Positions 28,333-40,624 of a stretch of 64,000 bases of DNA are shown one piece after another. Numbering within the stretch: the stretch's first letter is position 1; each line of letters begins with the position of its first letter. The notes under the pieces were generated by a model. The model did not search any database and was not told the DNA's origin. It saw nothing but the letters and a program-made list of their open reading frames with translations. This stretch comes from Candidatus Rokuibacteriota bacterium (lineage in GTDB: Bacteria; Methylomirabilota; Methylomirabilia; Rokubacteriales; CSP1-6). The translations under genes and the position numbers were made by a program. The stretch covers positions 122,777-186,776 of the forward strand of contig QHTB01000139.1 of NCBI GenBank assembly GCA_003220615.1, read 5' to 3'.

Positions 28333-28892
28333 GCGAGGGTGCCCGCGACCTTCAGCACGGCGATCGCCTTCCGGGCCGCGCGCCCGGTGGCCTCCACCGA
28401 CAACGTCGCTCCCGAGATGTTACGAACGTCCCGGTACGGCACGAGCGGATCGGCGAGCGTCTTGCGCGCATACTGCTTCAGAAAGCGGCGCTCCCGGACT
28501 TCACCCCCGTAGGCCTCGCGGTAGGCAAGCACGGCGAGATCGTGCACCGCTCCCGCTGGCGTGATGCCGACGGCAAACGTGATCGGTCGATGTTTGCCGA
28601 TCTCCTCGACGACCACGACGTAGCCGGTGACCGCTTGATCACACGTGACCGTGAAGATGCGGTACGCCGGCTCCCACAGGCTCGGGGGACGTCCGAGAAG
28701 ATCGCGAATCTTGTGCTGCATGACCGGTGTGGCGACTTCGGTCCGCTCGGTGACCGAAGTCGCCTCGGGAAACAGGTGCCGAGGCGTCTCCTCGGGCTTC
28801 AGAAAGACCCCTTCCTGCGCCGCGAGGCCGGCCGGTCCGAGCACCAGCTAGGCACCCGCCGCGCCGCCCAGGAACCGACGCCGAGAGATCAT
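28329..28892 (-). pseudogene. FMN-binding domain protein whose Tat signal peptide is interrupted by an in-frame TAG
   Basis: ATG at 28892: MISRRRFLGGAAGA-TAG(28850-28848)-LVLGPAGLAAQEGVFLKPEE...; SGATLS flavinylation-type motif. Confidence 0.75.
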
Positions 28893-28893
28893 G

Positions 28894-30374
28894 CTAAAAG
28901 CCAAAGGCCACGCCGAACAGGAACGCGTTCGCGGTGTCCTCGGTACGCTGGGCGGGCAGGAAGTTCGTGACGGCAGCCAGGCTCTTGTTCTTGTTGGTCC
29001 ACGTGCGCTCGAACGCGAGCTGGAAGACGACGAGCGGCACCGGGCGATAGGCCAGGCCGAGCGTGGCGCGGTCCACGAAGCGATTCTCCTGAGTGGGCGT
29101 CGTGAGCTCGCCGCCGGTGAAGTCCGCTTGTTGAACGAGCCCGTCCAACCAGACCTGTTCCATCCGGGTCGTAGCTATGAACTGAGGGTTGTCGAACTTC
29201 CAGCCAAAGATCGAGTTCCGCAGAAAGTCGGGAAAGAAGCGGTACCGGAGGTCCAGCCAATACCCCTGCTTGGTCGAGGCCAGACCGGCCAGCTCGAAGT
29301 CGACCACCGTGTTCAGGGGCGCCGTGCCGTCCTCGAGCTGGCGCTCGAGGACGGCGTTGGCAAATCCTCGGGCGACCCGTGTGATCCCGTTGTACTTCGT
29401 CACGATGTACTCGCCCTCGACCTCGAACGGCCCGAAGGTCGCCTTGCCATCGACACCGACGCCCCAGAGCGCCTCCGAAGGCAGGAAGTCCGGCGTGTAG
29501 CGGCCGTAGTACACGGAGGTGGCGATCTCGGTCTCGAGGGTGGGGCTCCAGGCCAGCCGGAAGACTCCAGCCTTGTCACGCTTGAAGTCGAGGTTTGCGG
29601 TGCCTCGCCGTGGCTGGATCTCGACCTCCGTCTCCAGCTCCCCGCTTGCGCGGGCGACCGTCTCCAGGGTGGAGTCGAGGGTGACGCGGTTCATGGCGTA
29701 CACCTGATAGCTGAACTTCCCGAAGCGCTGGGTGGGAATGTCGCCCTGGAAGCCCATCCCGACCTCCGACCAGGCGGACTTGACGGGGAGCACGGGCACG
29801 CCGCGGTCGACGAGGGAGCGGCGAGGCAGATCCCAGCGGTTGTCGTCGTGGTTGATGTTGAAGCGGCCGAGCGGCACCAGCATCATGCCGGCCCGGAAGC
29901 GCACCCAGTCGGCCAGGGCGAACTGCATCCAGGCCTGCTCGAGCGACACCTCGGACTTGTCACTGCCCTCGATCGACTGCGAGAAGCCGCGCAGGCCCCC
30001 CTCGACGGGCTGGCGTCGCTCGACCTCCAGCTCGGTCAAGAACGTGAACGTGTCGCTGAACTTGTTGAGGTCGTTCGCCTCGAACCGCGTCGAGCCGTAG
30101 CCCCCGAGCTTGAAATCGCTGAGCCAGGGCGGGCGCGATACCAGCGGCGGGGCTGCCGGGACGGTGGTCACCTGCGCCACCGGCTGAACCGCGGCCGGGA
30201 GCGGCGGGGGGGCCTGAGTCACCGGGGCCTGGGTCTTATTCTGTGCTCCAGCTGTTTCTTGAGATCGTTCACCTGCTCTTGCAGCGCCTTCAGCTTTTGC
30301 TCGATCTCCTCGGCTGACGCCGCCCAGGCCCGACCGGGCCAGGACACCGCCTGCGTCACGACGAGGAACACCAC
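28894..30374 (-). pseudogene. Outer-membrane porin-like beta-barrel protein with an apparent 5' frameshift
   Basis: Barrel frame: FKLGGYGSTRFEANDLNKFSDTF...LFGVAFGF. Signal peptide plus coiled coil (VFLVVTQAVSWPGRAWAASAEEIEQKLKALQEQVNDLKKQLE) read in another frame; switch near 30236-30250. Confidence 0.7.
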
Positions 30375-30401
30375 CAGAACGCAATGTCGCGAGCGGAGGT
30401 G

Positions 30402-30430
30402 AGGTATTCCTAATACTTAATACCTGTCAA
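30402..30430 (-). promoter_or_regulatory. Promoter -35 abutting an operator-like inverted repeat upstream of the porin/FMN/apbE block
   Basis: AGGTATT-N10-AATACCT (30402-30425), AT-rich island; minus-strand TTGACA at 30430-30425. Confidence 0.5.
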
Positions 30431-30477
30431 GCTTAAATATGAATACTCGTGGCACCTATCGTCCGGAGCCCACCTGA

Positions 30478-33404
<2,927 letters not shown>

Positions 33405-33408
<4 letters not shown>

Positions 33409-34046
33409 AGCCGCGCGGAGGCGTCGCGCTCCTGCTCGTCCTGGTCATCGCAACCTCGGCGTCGGCGAAGATGTCGCGGGATGCCGCGTTGCAGGCCCTC
33501 GGTCAGGGGGATCCCGAGGCACGCCGCCAGGCCGTCACCGCGCTGGGCGCGATGGGCACGTTCGACGACGTGCCGAAGTTAGCCGCGGCGCTGCGTGACT
33601 CCGACCCGCTCGTGCGGCGACTCACCGAGCGCGCGCTGTGGGAGGTGTGGAGCCGCTCCGGCGACCGTGACATCGATCGACTCTTCGCGGTCGGCGTCGA
33701 GCAGATGAACGACCAGCAAGGCGCCGCCGCCGTCCAGACCTTCAGCGAGATCATTCGCCGCAAGCCCGAGTTCGCCGAGGGCTGGAACAAGCGCGCCACC
33801 GTCTATTACGTGCTCGGCGAGTACGCCAAGTCGCTGGCCGACTGCGACGAGGTCATGAAGCGCAACCCCTACCACTTCGGCGCGCTGAGCGGCTACGGCA
33901 TGATCTACATGGAGCTGAACGAGCCGGCGCGCGCCCTGACCTATTTCGAGCGCGCGCTGGCCGTCAACCCCAACCTCGAGTCGGTGGCGGAGGCCGTCCA
34001 GATGCTGCGCCGGCTGCTCATCCAGCAGCGCCGTGACGCCGTCTGA
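33405..34046 (+). CDS. HEAT/TPR repeat exported protein
   Basis: Signal peptide, GDPEARRQAVTALGAMGTFDDVPKLAAALRDSDPLVRRL, TPRs PEFAEGWNKRATVYYVLGEYAKSLADCDEVMKRNP. Confidence 0.8.
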
Positions 34047-34137
34047 GATGAGCCGGGTCGTCCGCGACCCCGGCTCGTCCTCGTCCTGACTCTCGAACCC
34101 AACGGGCGTCTCCGGACGCCATCACCAGGAGGTCGAC

Positions 34138-34815
34138 GTGATCGACGCGCTCCGGAAGATCTCGAGTCCGAGCATCGCCAACGCCATCGAGACGTTCAAC
34201 GTGCGGCCTCGCAACCAGGGCTTCATGTCGTCCGAGATCCGCTGTCTCTTCCCGGAATTGGGGCCTCTGGTCGGCCACGCCGTCACCGCGGTCATCCGGG
34301 CCGAGCCGCAGCCGCTCGAGGGCCATCGCTCGAGCACGTTCGGGTGGTGGGACTACGTGCTCTCGATCCCGGCCCCGCGGGCGATCGTCGTCCACGACCT
34401 CGACGAGCCGCGCGGCCAGGGCGCCCAGTGGGGCGAGGTCCAGGCCAACATCCACAAGGCGCTCGGCGCCGTCGGCACCATCACCGACGGCTCGGTCCGT
34501 GACCTCGACGAAGTGCGGGCCCTCGGATTCCAGTTCGCCGCGGCCCACGTCTCGGTCTCGCACGCCTACGTCCACATGGTTGATTTCGGGCTGCCCGTGA
34601 AGCTCGGTGGCCTCTGGGTGAAGCCGGGCGACCTGATCCACTGTGATCAGCACGGCGCCGTGACCATCCCGCCCGATCTCGTGCCGAAGGTCGCCGACGC
34701 CGTGCGGCGCGTCGAGGCCGACGAGCGGAAGATCATCGAGGTGTGCCAGTCACGCGAATTCTCGGCCGACAAGCTGAAGGAGCTCTACAAGCAGATCCGT
34801 CCCGGCACCTACTGA
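34138..34815 (+). CDS. RraA family protein (HMG aldolase/regulator-like)
   Basis: GHAVTAV, ALGAVGTITDGSVRDLDEVRALGF, GDLIHCDQHGAVTIPPDLV. Confidence 0.85.
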   Translation: MIDALRKISSPSIANAIETFNVRPRNQGFMSSEIRCLFPELGPLVGHAVTAVIRAEPQPLEGHRSSTFGWWDYVLSIPAPRAIVVHDLDEPRGQGAQWGEVQANIHKALGAVGTITDGSVRDLDEVRALGFQFAAAHVSVSHAYVHMVDFGLPVKLGGLWVKPGDLIHCDQHGAVTIPPDLVPKVADAVRRVEADERKIIEVCQSREFSADKLKELYKQIRPGTY

Positions 34816-34863
34816 ACCGCGGCCGTCACGGTCGGCCGTATCCGGTGTTGATACACTGAGCGC

Positions 34864-35286
34864 ATGGAAATTCGCCACGCACTGTCATCGGATCTCAATG
34901 CCGTGATGGACGTGGCGACGACGGTCCTGGGCCCTCAACGGGCGGGCCCGATGATCCGCTCGCACGTCGAGCGCCACCACCTGCTGGTCGCCAACGAGGG
35001 CGACGAGGTGGTCGGCGTCGTGGCGTACCGCACCGACTGGTTCCAGTGCACGATGGTGTCACTGGTCTGCGTGACCGAGCGCTACCGCCGGCGCGGCGTC
35101 GCGCGGGCGCTCGTCAAGGCGGTGGAGCAGATGTCGCCCAGCCCGCGCCTCTACGCCTCGGTCGAGGAAACGAACGCCGTGGCCATCCGCATGCTCTCCG
35201 CCCTCGGCTTTGCCCCGTCGGGCCACATCGACAACCTGCCCCAGGGCTATCGCGAGCTGCTGTTCTACAAGCGCCTGCACCCGTAA
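34864..35286 (+). CDS. GNAT family N-acetyltransferase
   Basis: VCVTERYRRRGVARALVKAVE acetyl-CoA-binding motif. Confidence 0.85.
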   Translation: MEIRHALSSDLNAVMDVATTVLGPQRAGPMIRSHVERHHLLVANEGDEVVGVVAYRTDWFQCTMVSLVCVTERYRRRGVARALVKAVEQMSPSPRLYASVEETNAVAIRMLSALGFAPSGHIDNLPQGYRELLFYKRLHP

Positions 35287-35309
35287 TCCGGGTTTCGCGC
35301 GACGTCCCG

Positions 35310-35374
35310 TGGTCGGAGAAGTTTACGCCTCTGGAAGTTTACGCCTCGAGTGGTCGGAAGAACTTACGTCTCTG
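35310..35374. repeat. Short degenerate direct-repeat cluster
   Basis: TGGTCGGAGAAGTTTACGCCTCTG (35310-35333), GAAGTTTACGCCTC (35334-35347), TGGTCGGAAGAACTTACGTCTCTG (35351-35374). Confidence 0.6.
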
Positions 35375-35470
35375 ACGGTCGCGACGCCTTCCGGTGCGCG
35401 AACGCCCGTCAAACCGCGGCTCTGCGCATGCGGTAAGCCTTTTGCAATACATCGCCTCGGGGGCACGGCA

Positions 35471-35926
35471 ATGGGGCGATTCAAGACAACACATGAGATT
35501 CGACGGCTGATCGTGGCCGTCATGTTCGCTGTCACGGTGACGGCACCGCACGCTGTCCACGCTGGACCGTGGGTGCTGTGGGTGCACACCTTCGATCCGC
35601 TCACTTTCCCAACCGGACAATGGCAGGTCGTCGAAGAACACGAGCGGCTGACCGATTGCCGCGAGAGCGTCTCGGCCAACGCGCAAGCCAAGCGCGAGAG
35701 CTACCTCAGCGTCCGGGGGAACGCGGCCTACGACGTCGTCAGCAACGGTGCGCCGTGGGATCCCAAGCGCCCCTCGCTGACCGCCGAACAAGCCCGTGAC
35801 GAAGCGCGTCGGGACACCGACGCACGGATCACGGTGCGCGACGGCTATGTCGAGATGAAGCTGAAGGCAGGGAAACGGCTGGTTTTCGACTACGTCTGTC
35901 TCCCCGACACGGTGAAAGCCCAGTAA
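35471..35926 (+). CDS. Exported hypothetical protein
   Basis: MGRFKTTHEIRRLIVAVMFAVTVTAPHAVHAGPWVLWVHTF signal peptide plus soluble domain. Confidence 0.6.
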   Translation: MGRFKTTHEIRRLIVAVMFAVTVTAPHAVHAGPWVLWVHTFDPLTFPTGQWQVVEEHERLTDCRESVSANAQAKRESYLSVRGNAAYDVVSNGAPWDPKRPSLTAEQARDEARRDTDARITVRDGYVEMKLKAGKRLVFDYVCLPDTVKAQ

Positions 35927-36078
35927 CACAACCCGTCCGCCTCACCACGAGCAGCGCCCCCCGGCCGCCCGCCGCGGACCGTCGCAACCAGTCGTGAGAG
36001 AATTGCTTCGAATGACCGGAGCACCTGCTCGCCGGGTGACGACGCCCCGAGCTTCCCGACGAGCGACCGGAGGATCCC

Positions 36079-36540
36079 GTGACACCGAAAGACGACCTGC
36101 TGACTCAAGCCGCCCGAGACTACAAGGCCTTCCATGACACGCTCCGCGGGCTCAACGAAGAGCACATGACGGAGGTCTGGCTGGGCACGTGGAGCGTCAA
36201 GGACATCGTCGCCCACATGGCGGGATGGCACCGTGAGATGGCGCCGGCGCTGGAGCGCCTGGCCCGGGGCGAGAAGCCGATCCCCGAGGGTGTCGGTTAC
36301 GACGACGTCGATGAGTGGAACGCGCGGTTCACGGCGGCGGCCAAGGACACCAGCGTGGCGGACGTGCTGCTCGAGTTCGACAAATCGCACGAGGAGTTCA
36401 TGCTGGCCGCCGACCGCGTGGCGCCCGAGCGCTGGCAACCCGGCAAGACGACGTGGAAGATCGTGGACAACAATTCGGCCCACCACTACCGCGAGCACGC
36501 CGAGCAGATCCTGGCCTGGCGCACCGAGCGCGGGATCTGA
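36079..36540 (+). CDS. DinB/DfsB-like four-helix protein
   Basis: WSVKDIVAHMAGWHREM and HHYREHAEQILAW His pattern. Confidence 0.75.
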   Translation: MTPKDDLLTQAARDYKAFHDTLRGLNEEHMTEVWLGTWSVKDIVAHMAGWHREMAPALERLARGEKPIPEGVGYDDVDEWNARFTAAAKDTSVADVLLEFDKSHEEFMLAADRVAPERWQPGKTTWKIVDNNSAHHYREHAEQILAWRTERGI

Positions 36541-36552
36541 GGCCAGCGCGGA

Positions 36553-36909
36553 TCAGGGCTTCAGCGCGGCGACGGTGGCTTCGACCAGCTCGTTGGGCGT
36601 GAAGGGCTTGAAGAGCAGGCCATTGACGCGGACCTCGGTCGCCTCGGCAACGACCTCGGCGGTGCCGTGGCCAGTGATCATCACCACGCGCTGCTCGGGC
36701 CGAGCGGCGCGAACCCGTCGGACCACCTCGACGCCGTTGAGGCCGGGCATCTTGTAGTCCACCACGAGGAGATCGGCCGGCGAGGCGAGCAGTCGCGCCA
36801 CCGCGTCCTCGCCGCGCGTGAAACCCTCCACCGTGTGGCCCTGCAGCTCCAGCACCTTCATGCAAAGCTGCATGATCGGTTTTTCGTCGTCCACGATCAC
36901 GACGTTCAC
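36553..36909 (-). CDS. Single-domain CheY-like response regulator
   Basis: VVIVDDEKPIMQLC, LLVVDYKMPGLNGVEVVRRV, VMITGHG, LFKPF. Confidence 0.92.
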   Translation of the reverse strand: MNVVIVDDEKPIMQLCMKVLELQGHTVEGFTRGEDAVARLLASPADLLVVDYKMPGLNGVEVVRRVRAARPEQRVVMITGHGTAEVVAEATEVRVNGLLFKPFTPNELVEATVAALKP

Positions 36910-36917
36910 GCGGAAGG

Positions 36918-38501
36918 TCAGCGGCTGGCGCCGCGGCGCTCGTCACGCCGCAGCTTGTACTCGACGGAATCCACCAGCGCCTGCCACGAGGCCTCGATGA
37001 TGTTGTCGGCGACGCCTACGGTGCCCCACGTCTCCTCACCGTCACCCGAGGTGACGAGGACCCGCGTCTTGGCGCCGGTACCCTTGGATTCATCGAGGAT
37101 GCGAACCTTGTAGTCCAGCAGCTGCATCGTCTTGAGGCTCGGGTAGAACTCCTCGAGCGCCTTGCGAAGCGCGTGGTCGAGCGCGTTGACGGGGCCGTTG
37201 CCGGACGCCGCGGTGTGCTCGAGGATCCCCTTGACCCGGACGCGCACGGTCGCCTCCGCCACCGGAGCGTCGGCGTGCTGCTCCTCGACGATGACGCGGT
37301 AGGCGTCGAGCTCGAAGTACGGCCGGTGGCGGCCGAGCGCGCGCTCCATGAGCAGCTCGAACGACGCCTCGGCGCCCTCGAACTGGAAGCCCTGATCCTC
37401 GAGCGACTTCAGCTCGTCCAGGATGCGCCGCGAGTCGGGCGTGGCCTGGTCGAGGTCGATCCCATACTCGCGCGCCTTCCAGACGATGTTGGACTTGCCC
37501 GAGAGCTCGGACACGAGCACACGCCGGTGGTTGCCGACGGCTTGAGGATCGATGTGCTCGTAGGTCTCCGGATGCTTCAGCACCGCCGACACGTGCATGC
37601 CCCCCTTGTGGGCAAAGGCCGAATCGCCCACGTAGGGCTGGGACGTCCACGGCTTGCGGTTGGCCAGCTCCGAGACGAAGCGTGAGACGTCGCGCAGCTC
37701 GCGGAGGTGCGCCTCCGGGATGCAGTCGACGCCCATCTTCAGCACGAGGCTCGGAATGATCGAGACCAGGTTGGCGTTGCCGCAGCGCTCGCCGAACCCG
37801 TTGATCGTGCCTTGCACCTGCTCCACACCCTCGCTGACGGCGGCCAGCGAGTTGGCCACCGCGCACTCGGCGTCGTTGTGGACGTGGATGCCGAGACGGG
37901 CCGGAACCTCGCGCTTCACCACCTGGAGAATCGCGACCAGGTCGTGGGGCAGCGTGCCGCCGTTGGTGTCGCAGAGCACGACCCAATGCGCCCCCGCGCC
38001 GGCCGCGGCCTTCAGCGTAGCCAGCGCGTACTCGCGATTGGCCCGGAAGCCGTCGAAGAAGTGCTCGGCGTCGTACATCACCTCGTCCATCTTCGGGCGG
38101 AGATAGGCGATGGTGTCGCCGATCATGGCCAGGTTCTCGGGCAGCGTCGTCTCGAGCGCATGCGTCACGTGGAAGTCCCACGACTTGCCGACGATCGTCG
38201 CCACCGGTGCGCCGGCCTCGATCAGGGCCTGCATGTTGGCGTCGCCCACGGCGCTGACACCGGCGCGACGGGTCATGGAAAACGCGCAGAGCTTGGCGTG
38301 CTTCAGCGAGACGTCGTGCATGCGGCGGAAGAAGCGGAGGTCCTTCGGATTCGAGCCCGGCCAGCCGCCCTCGATGTAGTGGATGCCGATGGCATCGAAG
38401 CGTGCCGCCAGACGGACCTTGTCTTCCATCGAAAACGACACGCCTTCGCCCTGGGTGCCGTCGCGCAGTGTCGTGTCGTAAATCTTGATGGCTCGCCGCA
38501 T
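36918..38501 (-). CDS. cimA: (R)-citramalate synthase
   Basis: Start trimmed to [61 protein letters not shown]; LeuA-dimer C-terminal domain. Confidence 0.92.
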   Translation of the reverse strand: MRRAIKIYDTTLRDGTQGEGVSFSMEDKVRLAARFDAIGIHYIEGGWPGSNPKDLRFFRRMHDVSLKHAKLCAFSMTRRAGVSAVGDANMQALIEAGAPVATIVGKSWDFHVTHALETTLPENLAMIGDTIAYLRPKMDEVMYDAEHFFDGFRANREYALATLKAAAGAGAHWVVLCDTNGGTLPHDLVAILQVVKREVPARLGIHVHNDAECAVANSLAAVSEGVEQVQGTINGFGERCGNANLVSIIPSLVLKMGVDCIPEAHLRELRDVSRFVSELANRKPWTSQPYVGDSAFAHKGGMHVSAVLKHPETYEHIDPQAVGNHRRVLVSELSGKSNIVWKAREYGIDLDQATPDSRRILDELKSLEDQGFQFEGAEASFELLMERALGRHRPYFELDAYRVIVEEQHADAPVAEATVRVRVKGILEHTAASGNGPVNALDHALRKALEEFYPSLKTMQLLDYKVRILDESKGTGAKTRVLVTSGDGEETWGTVGVADNIIEASWQALVDSVEYKLRRDERRGASR

Positions 38502-38580
38502 TCCGACATCATGCGGTAGGGGGCCGAACACGTCAAGGCGCGCGCGCGGGGCCTGGTGTAGCCTGGAGGTAGAGCGCCGC

Positions 38581-38814
38581 ATGGGAGGCCCTGTGCGGGG
38601 AATCGTGGTCGTCGGTATCGCGTTGATCGTCCTCGGTGTCGTGGCCCTGGCCTGGCAGGGCATCACCTACACGTCCAAGGAGAAGGTCGTCGACGTCGGG
38701 CCGCTCAAGGTGGAAGCGGAACGACAGAAGACGATCCCGGTCTCGCCCGTCGTCGGGGGCGTCGCCGTCGCCGCGGGTCTCGTGCTGGTCGTCGTGGGCG
38801 CCCGGCGCTCCTGA
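38581..38814 (+). CDS. Small two-TM protein (DUF3185-like)
   Basis: [60 protein letters not shown]. Confidence 0.75.
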   Translation: MGGPVRGIVVVGIALIVLGVVALAWQGITYTSKEKVVDVGPLKVEAERQKTIPVSPVVGGVAVAAGLVLVVVGARRS

Positions 38815-38870
38815 CCACCCCGCCGTCGAAGTCGCTGAGGGCTCGCGGGGCGTCGAGGCTTCCCTGATCG

Positions 38871-40064
38871 TCAGATGACGCCGTCGCGGCGCAAGCGGGC
38901 GACGGCGGCCGCCTTGAGACCGAGCACGCCACGGAGGACCGCCGCCGTGTGCTGACCGAGCAGCGGGGGCGCCGTCGCGGCCTTTCCCGGCGTCGTGTGG
39001 AGCCGGATGGGCACGCCCATGACCGTGACGTGGCCGGCTTTCGGATGACGCAGGCGCACCACCATTCCGCGCGATTTCAGGTGATCGCTCTCGCACACCT
39101 CGGCGACCGTCTTGATGCGCCCGGCCGGAACACCGGCCGCTTCCAGGCGCTTGAGCCACTCGTCGGCCCCGCGCGCGCCGAAGATCTCGTTCAGTAACGG
39201 GACCAGCGTGGCGCGGTGCTCCACGCGTTTGGCCTCGGTGTCGAATCGCGGATCGGCCGCCAGGTCGGGGCGCTCCAGGGCCGCGCAGCACTGCTTCCAC
39301 AGCGAGTTGTTGGCGACGCCGAGTGTGAGGTAGGCGTCGGCCGCCTTGAAGACCTCGTAGGGCACGATCGACGGATGCTGATTGCCCCGGCGGCTCGGCT
39401 TGCCGCCGGTGTTGAAGTACGTCCCCGCCTGGTACGTCAGGAGCGAGGCCATGACGTCGAGCATGCCGATCTCGACCTTCTGGCCGCGCCTGGTCCGCAC
39501 GCGCGCGAGCAACGCCAGCACGATGCCGTGAGCGGCGGACATGCCGGCGACGAGATCGCCGATCGAGTTCCCGACTTTCACCGGCGGGCCATCGGGAAAG
39601 CCGGTGATGTCCATGATGCCGCCCTCGCCCTGCACGATGAGGTCGTAGCCGGCGCGATGCGCTTCGGGCCCCGACTCGCCGAAGCCCGAGATCGAGCAGT
39701 ACACGAGGCGCGGATTGAGGCGGCTCAGCGCCTTGAAGCCCACGCCGAGCCGTTCCATCGTGCCGGGACGGAAGTTCTCGACGACGACGTCGCTCTTGCG
39801 CGCGAGGCTCCGTAGAATGTCCAGGCCCTCGCGGGCCTTGAGGTTGAGCGTGACGCTCTTCTTGCCGCGGTTGACCGACATGAAGTACGTGGCCTCGCCC
39901 GCCACGAACGGCGGCCATTTCCGCGTGTCGTCGCCCTTGCCCGGCTCCTCGATCTTGACGACCTCGGCGCCCATGTCGGCCAGCATCATCGTGCAGAACG
40001 GTCCAGCGAGGACGCGTGTGAGATCGAGCACCCGGACGCCGTCGAGCGGCTTAGTTCGAGCCAC
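38871..40064 (-). CDS. CaiB/BaiF-family CoA transferase
   Basis: LDGVRVLDLTRVLAGPFCTMMLADMGAEVVKIEEPGKGDDTR; SVNRGKKSVTLNLK. Confidence 0.95.
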   Translation of the reverse strand: MARTKPLDGVRVLDLTRVLAGPFCTMMLADMGAEVVKIEEPGKGDDTRKWPPFVAGEATYFMSVNRGKKSVTLNLKAREGLDILRSLARKSDVVVENFRPGTMERLGVGFKALSRLNPRLVYCSISGFGESGPEAHRAGYDLIVQGEGGIMDITGFPDGPPVKVGNSIGDLVAGMSAAHGIVLALLARVRTRRGQKVEIGMLDVMASLLTYQAGTYFNTGGKPSRRGNQHPSIVPYEVFKAADAYLTLGVANNSLWKQCCAALERPDLAADPRFDTEAKRVEHRATLVPLLNEIFGARGADEWLKRLEAAGVPAGRIKTVAEVCESDHLKSRGMVVRLRHPKAGHVTVMGVPIRLHTTPGKAATAPPLLGQHTAAVLRGVLGLKAAAVARLRRDGVI

Positions 40065-40479
40065 CTTCGCCTCCCTTGAAGAGCCGGCGCACCACGCTGC
40101 GGGTCATCGCGTTGACGCGATCGCCGGCGCGGCCGGCGCGGCCCCAGAACAGACGCGCGCGGTCGAGCGTGTTCAGGCTGGAGAAGTAATAGACGTTGTC
40201 CACCGCCTCGATGGCGACGAGTGAGCCGATGCGCACCCGCGGCGTCTGCGCGCCGTGGCAGACGAAGCGGGCGCCCCCCTGGAGCTGGACGAGGGCGATG
40301 TGGAGCGGCGAGCGGAATCCCTCGGGAGCCGAGTGCAGCGTCGTGTACGACACGATCTCGCCGACCCCGGGCACCGTTGTCGGAGTCATCCGCGCCGGAT
40401 GGTGCGGACAGTAAGTCGCCGGCGGCGCGACGATCAGTCCGCAGCGCGAGCAACGCGAGGCCGGGATGCGCTCGATCAT
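40051..40479 (-). CDS. Zn-ribbon/OB-fold (DUF35-type) thiolase-associated protein
   Basis: CSRCGLIVAPPATYCPHH, GEIVSYTTLHSAPEGFRSPLHIALVQLQGG; precedes a thiolase. Confidence 0.8.
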   Translation of the reverse strand: MIERIPASRCSRCGLIVAPPATYCPHHPARMTPTTVPGVGEIVSYTTLHSAPEGFRSPLHIALVQLQGGARFVCHGAQTPRVRIGSLVAIEAVDNVYYFSSLNTLDRARLFWGRAGRAGDRVNAMTRSVVRRLFKGGEGGSN

Positions 40480-40624
40480 TGTATCGAAGCGTTGGAGAGC
40501 GGCTCGAACCGTGGGTGGCGCGGTCGCGGCGCGGAGTGGCTGCGTACGACTTTCCGATTGATTGAATTTCCCGTGTCGCTTCGCGCAGGTTCCTGAATGA
40601 TTGAGTGTGCGCAGCGGCGGCGTG

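Noticed and set aside
28891-30402. Plus-strand 503-aa ORF opposite the porin
   Set aside because: Shadow ORF; the minus strand gives a coherent beta-barrel protein with an aromatic-rich C-terminus.
36398-36946. Minus-strand 182-aa ORF overlapping the response regulator
   Set aside because: Out of frame with the clear CheY-like CDS at 36553-36909 and low-complexity.
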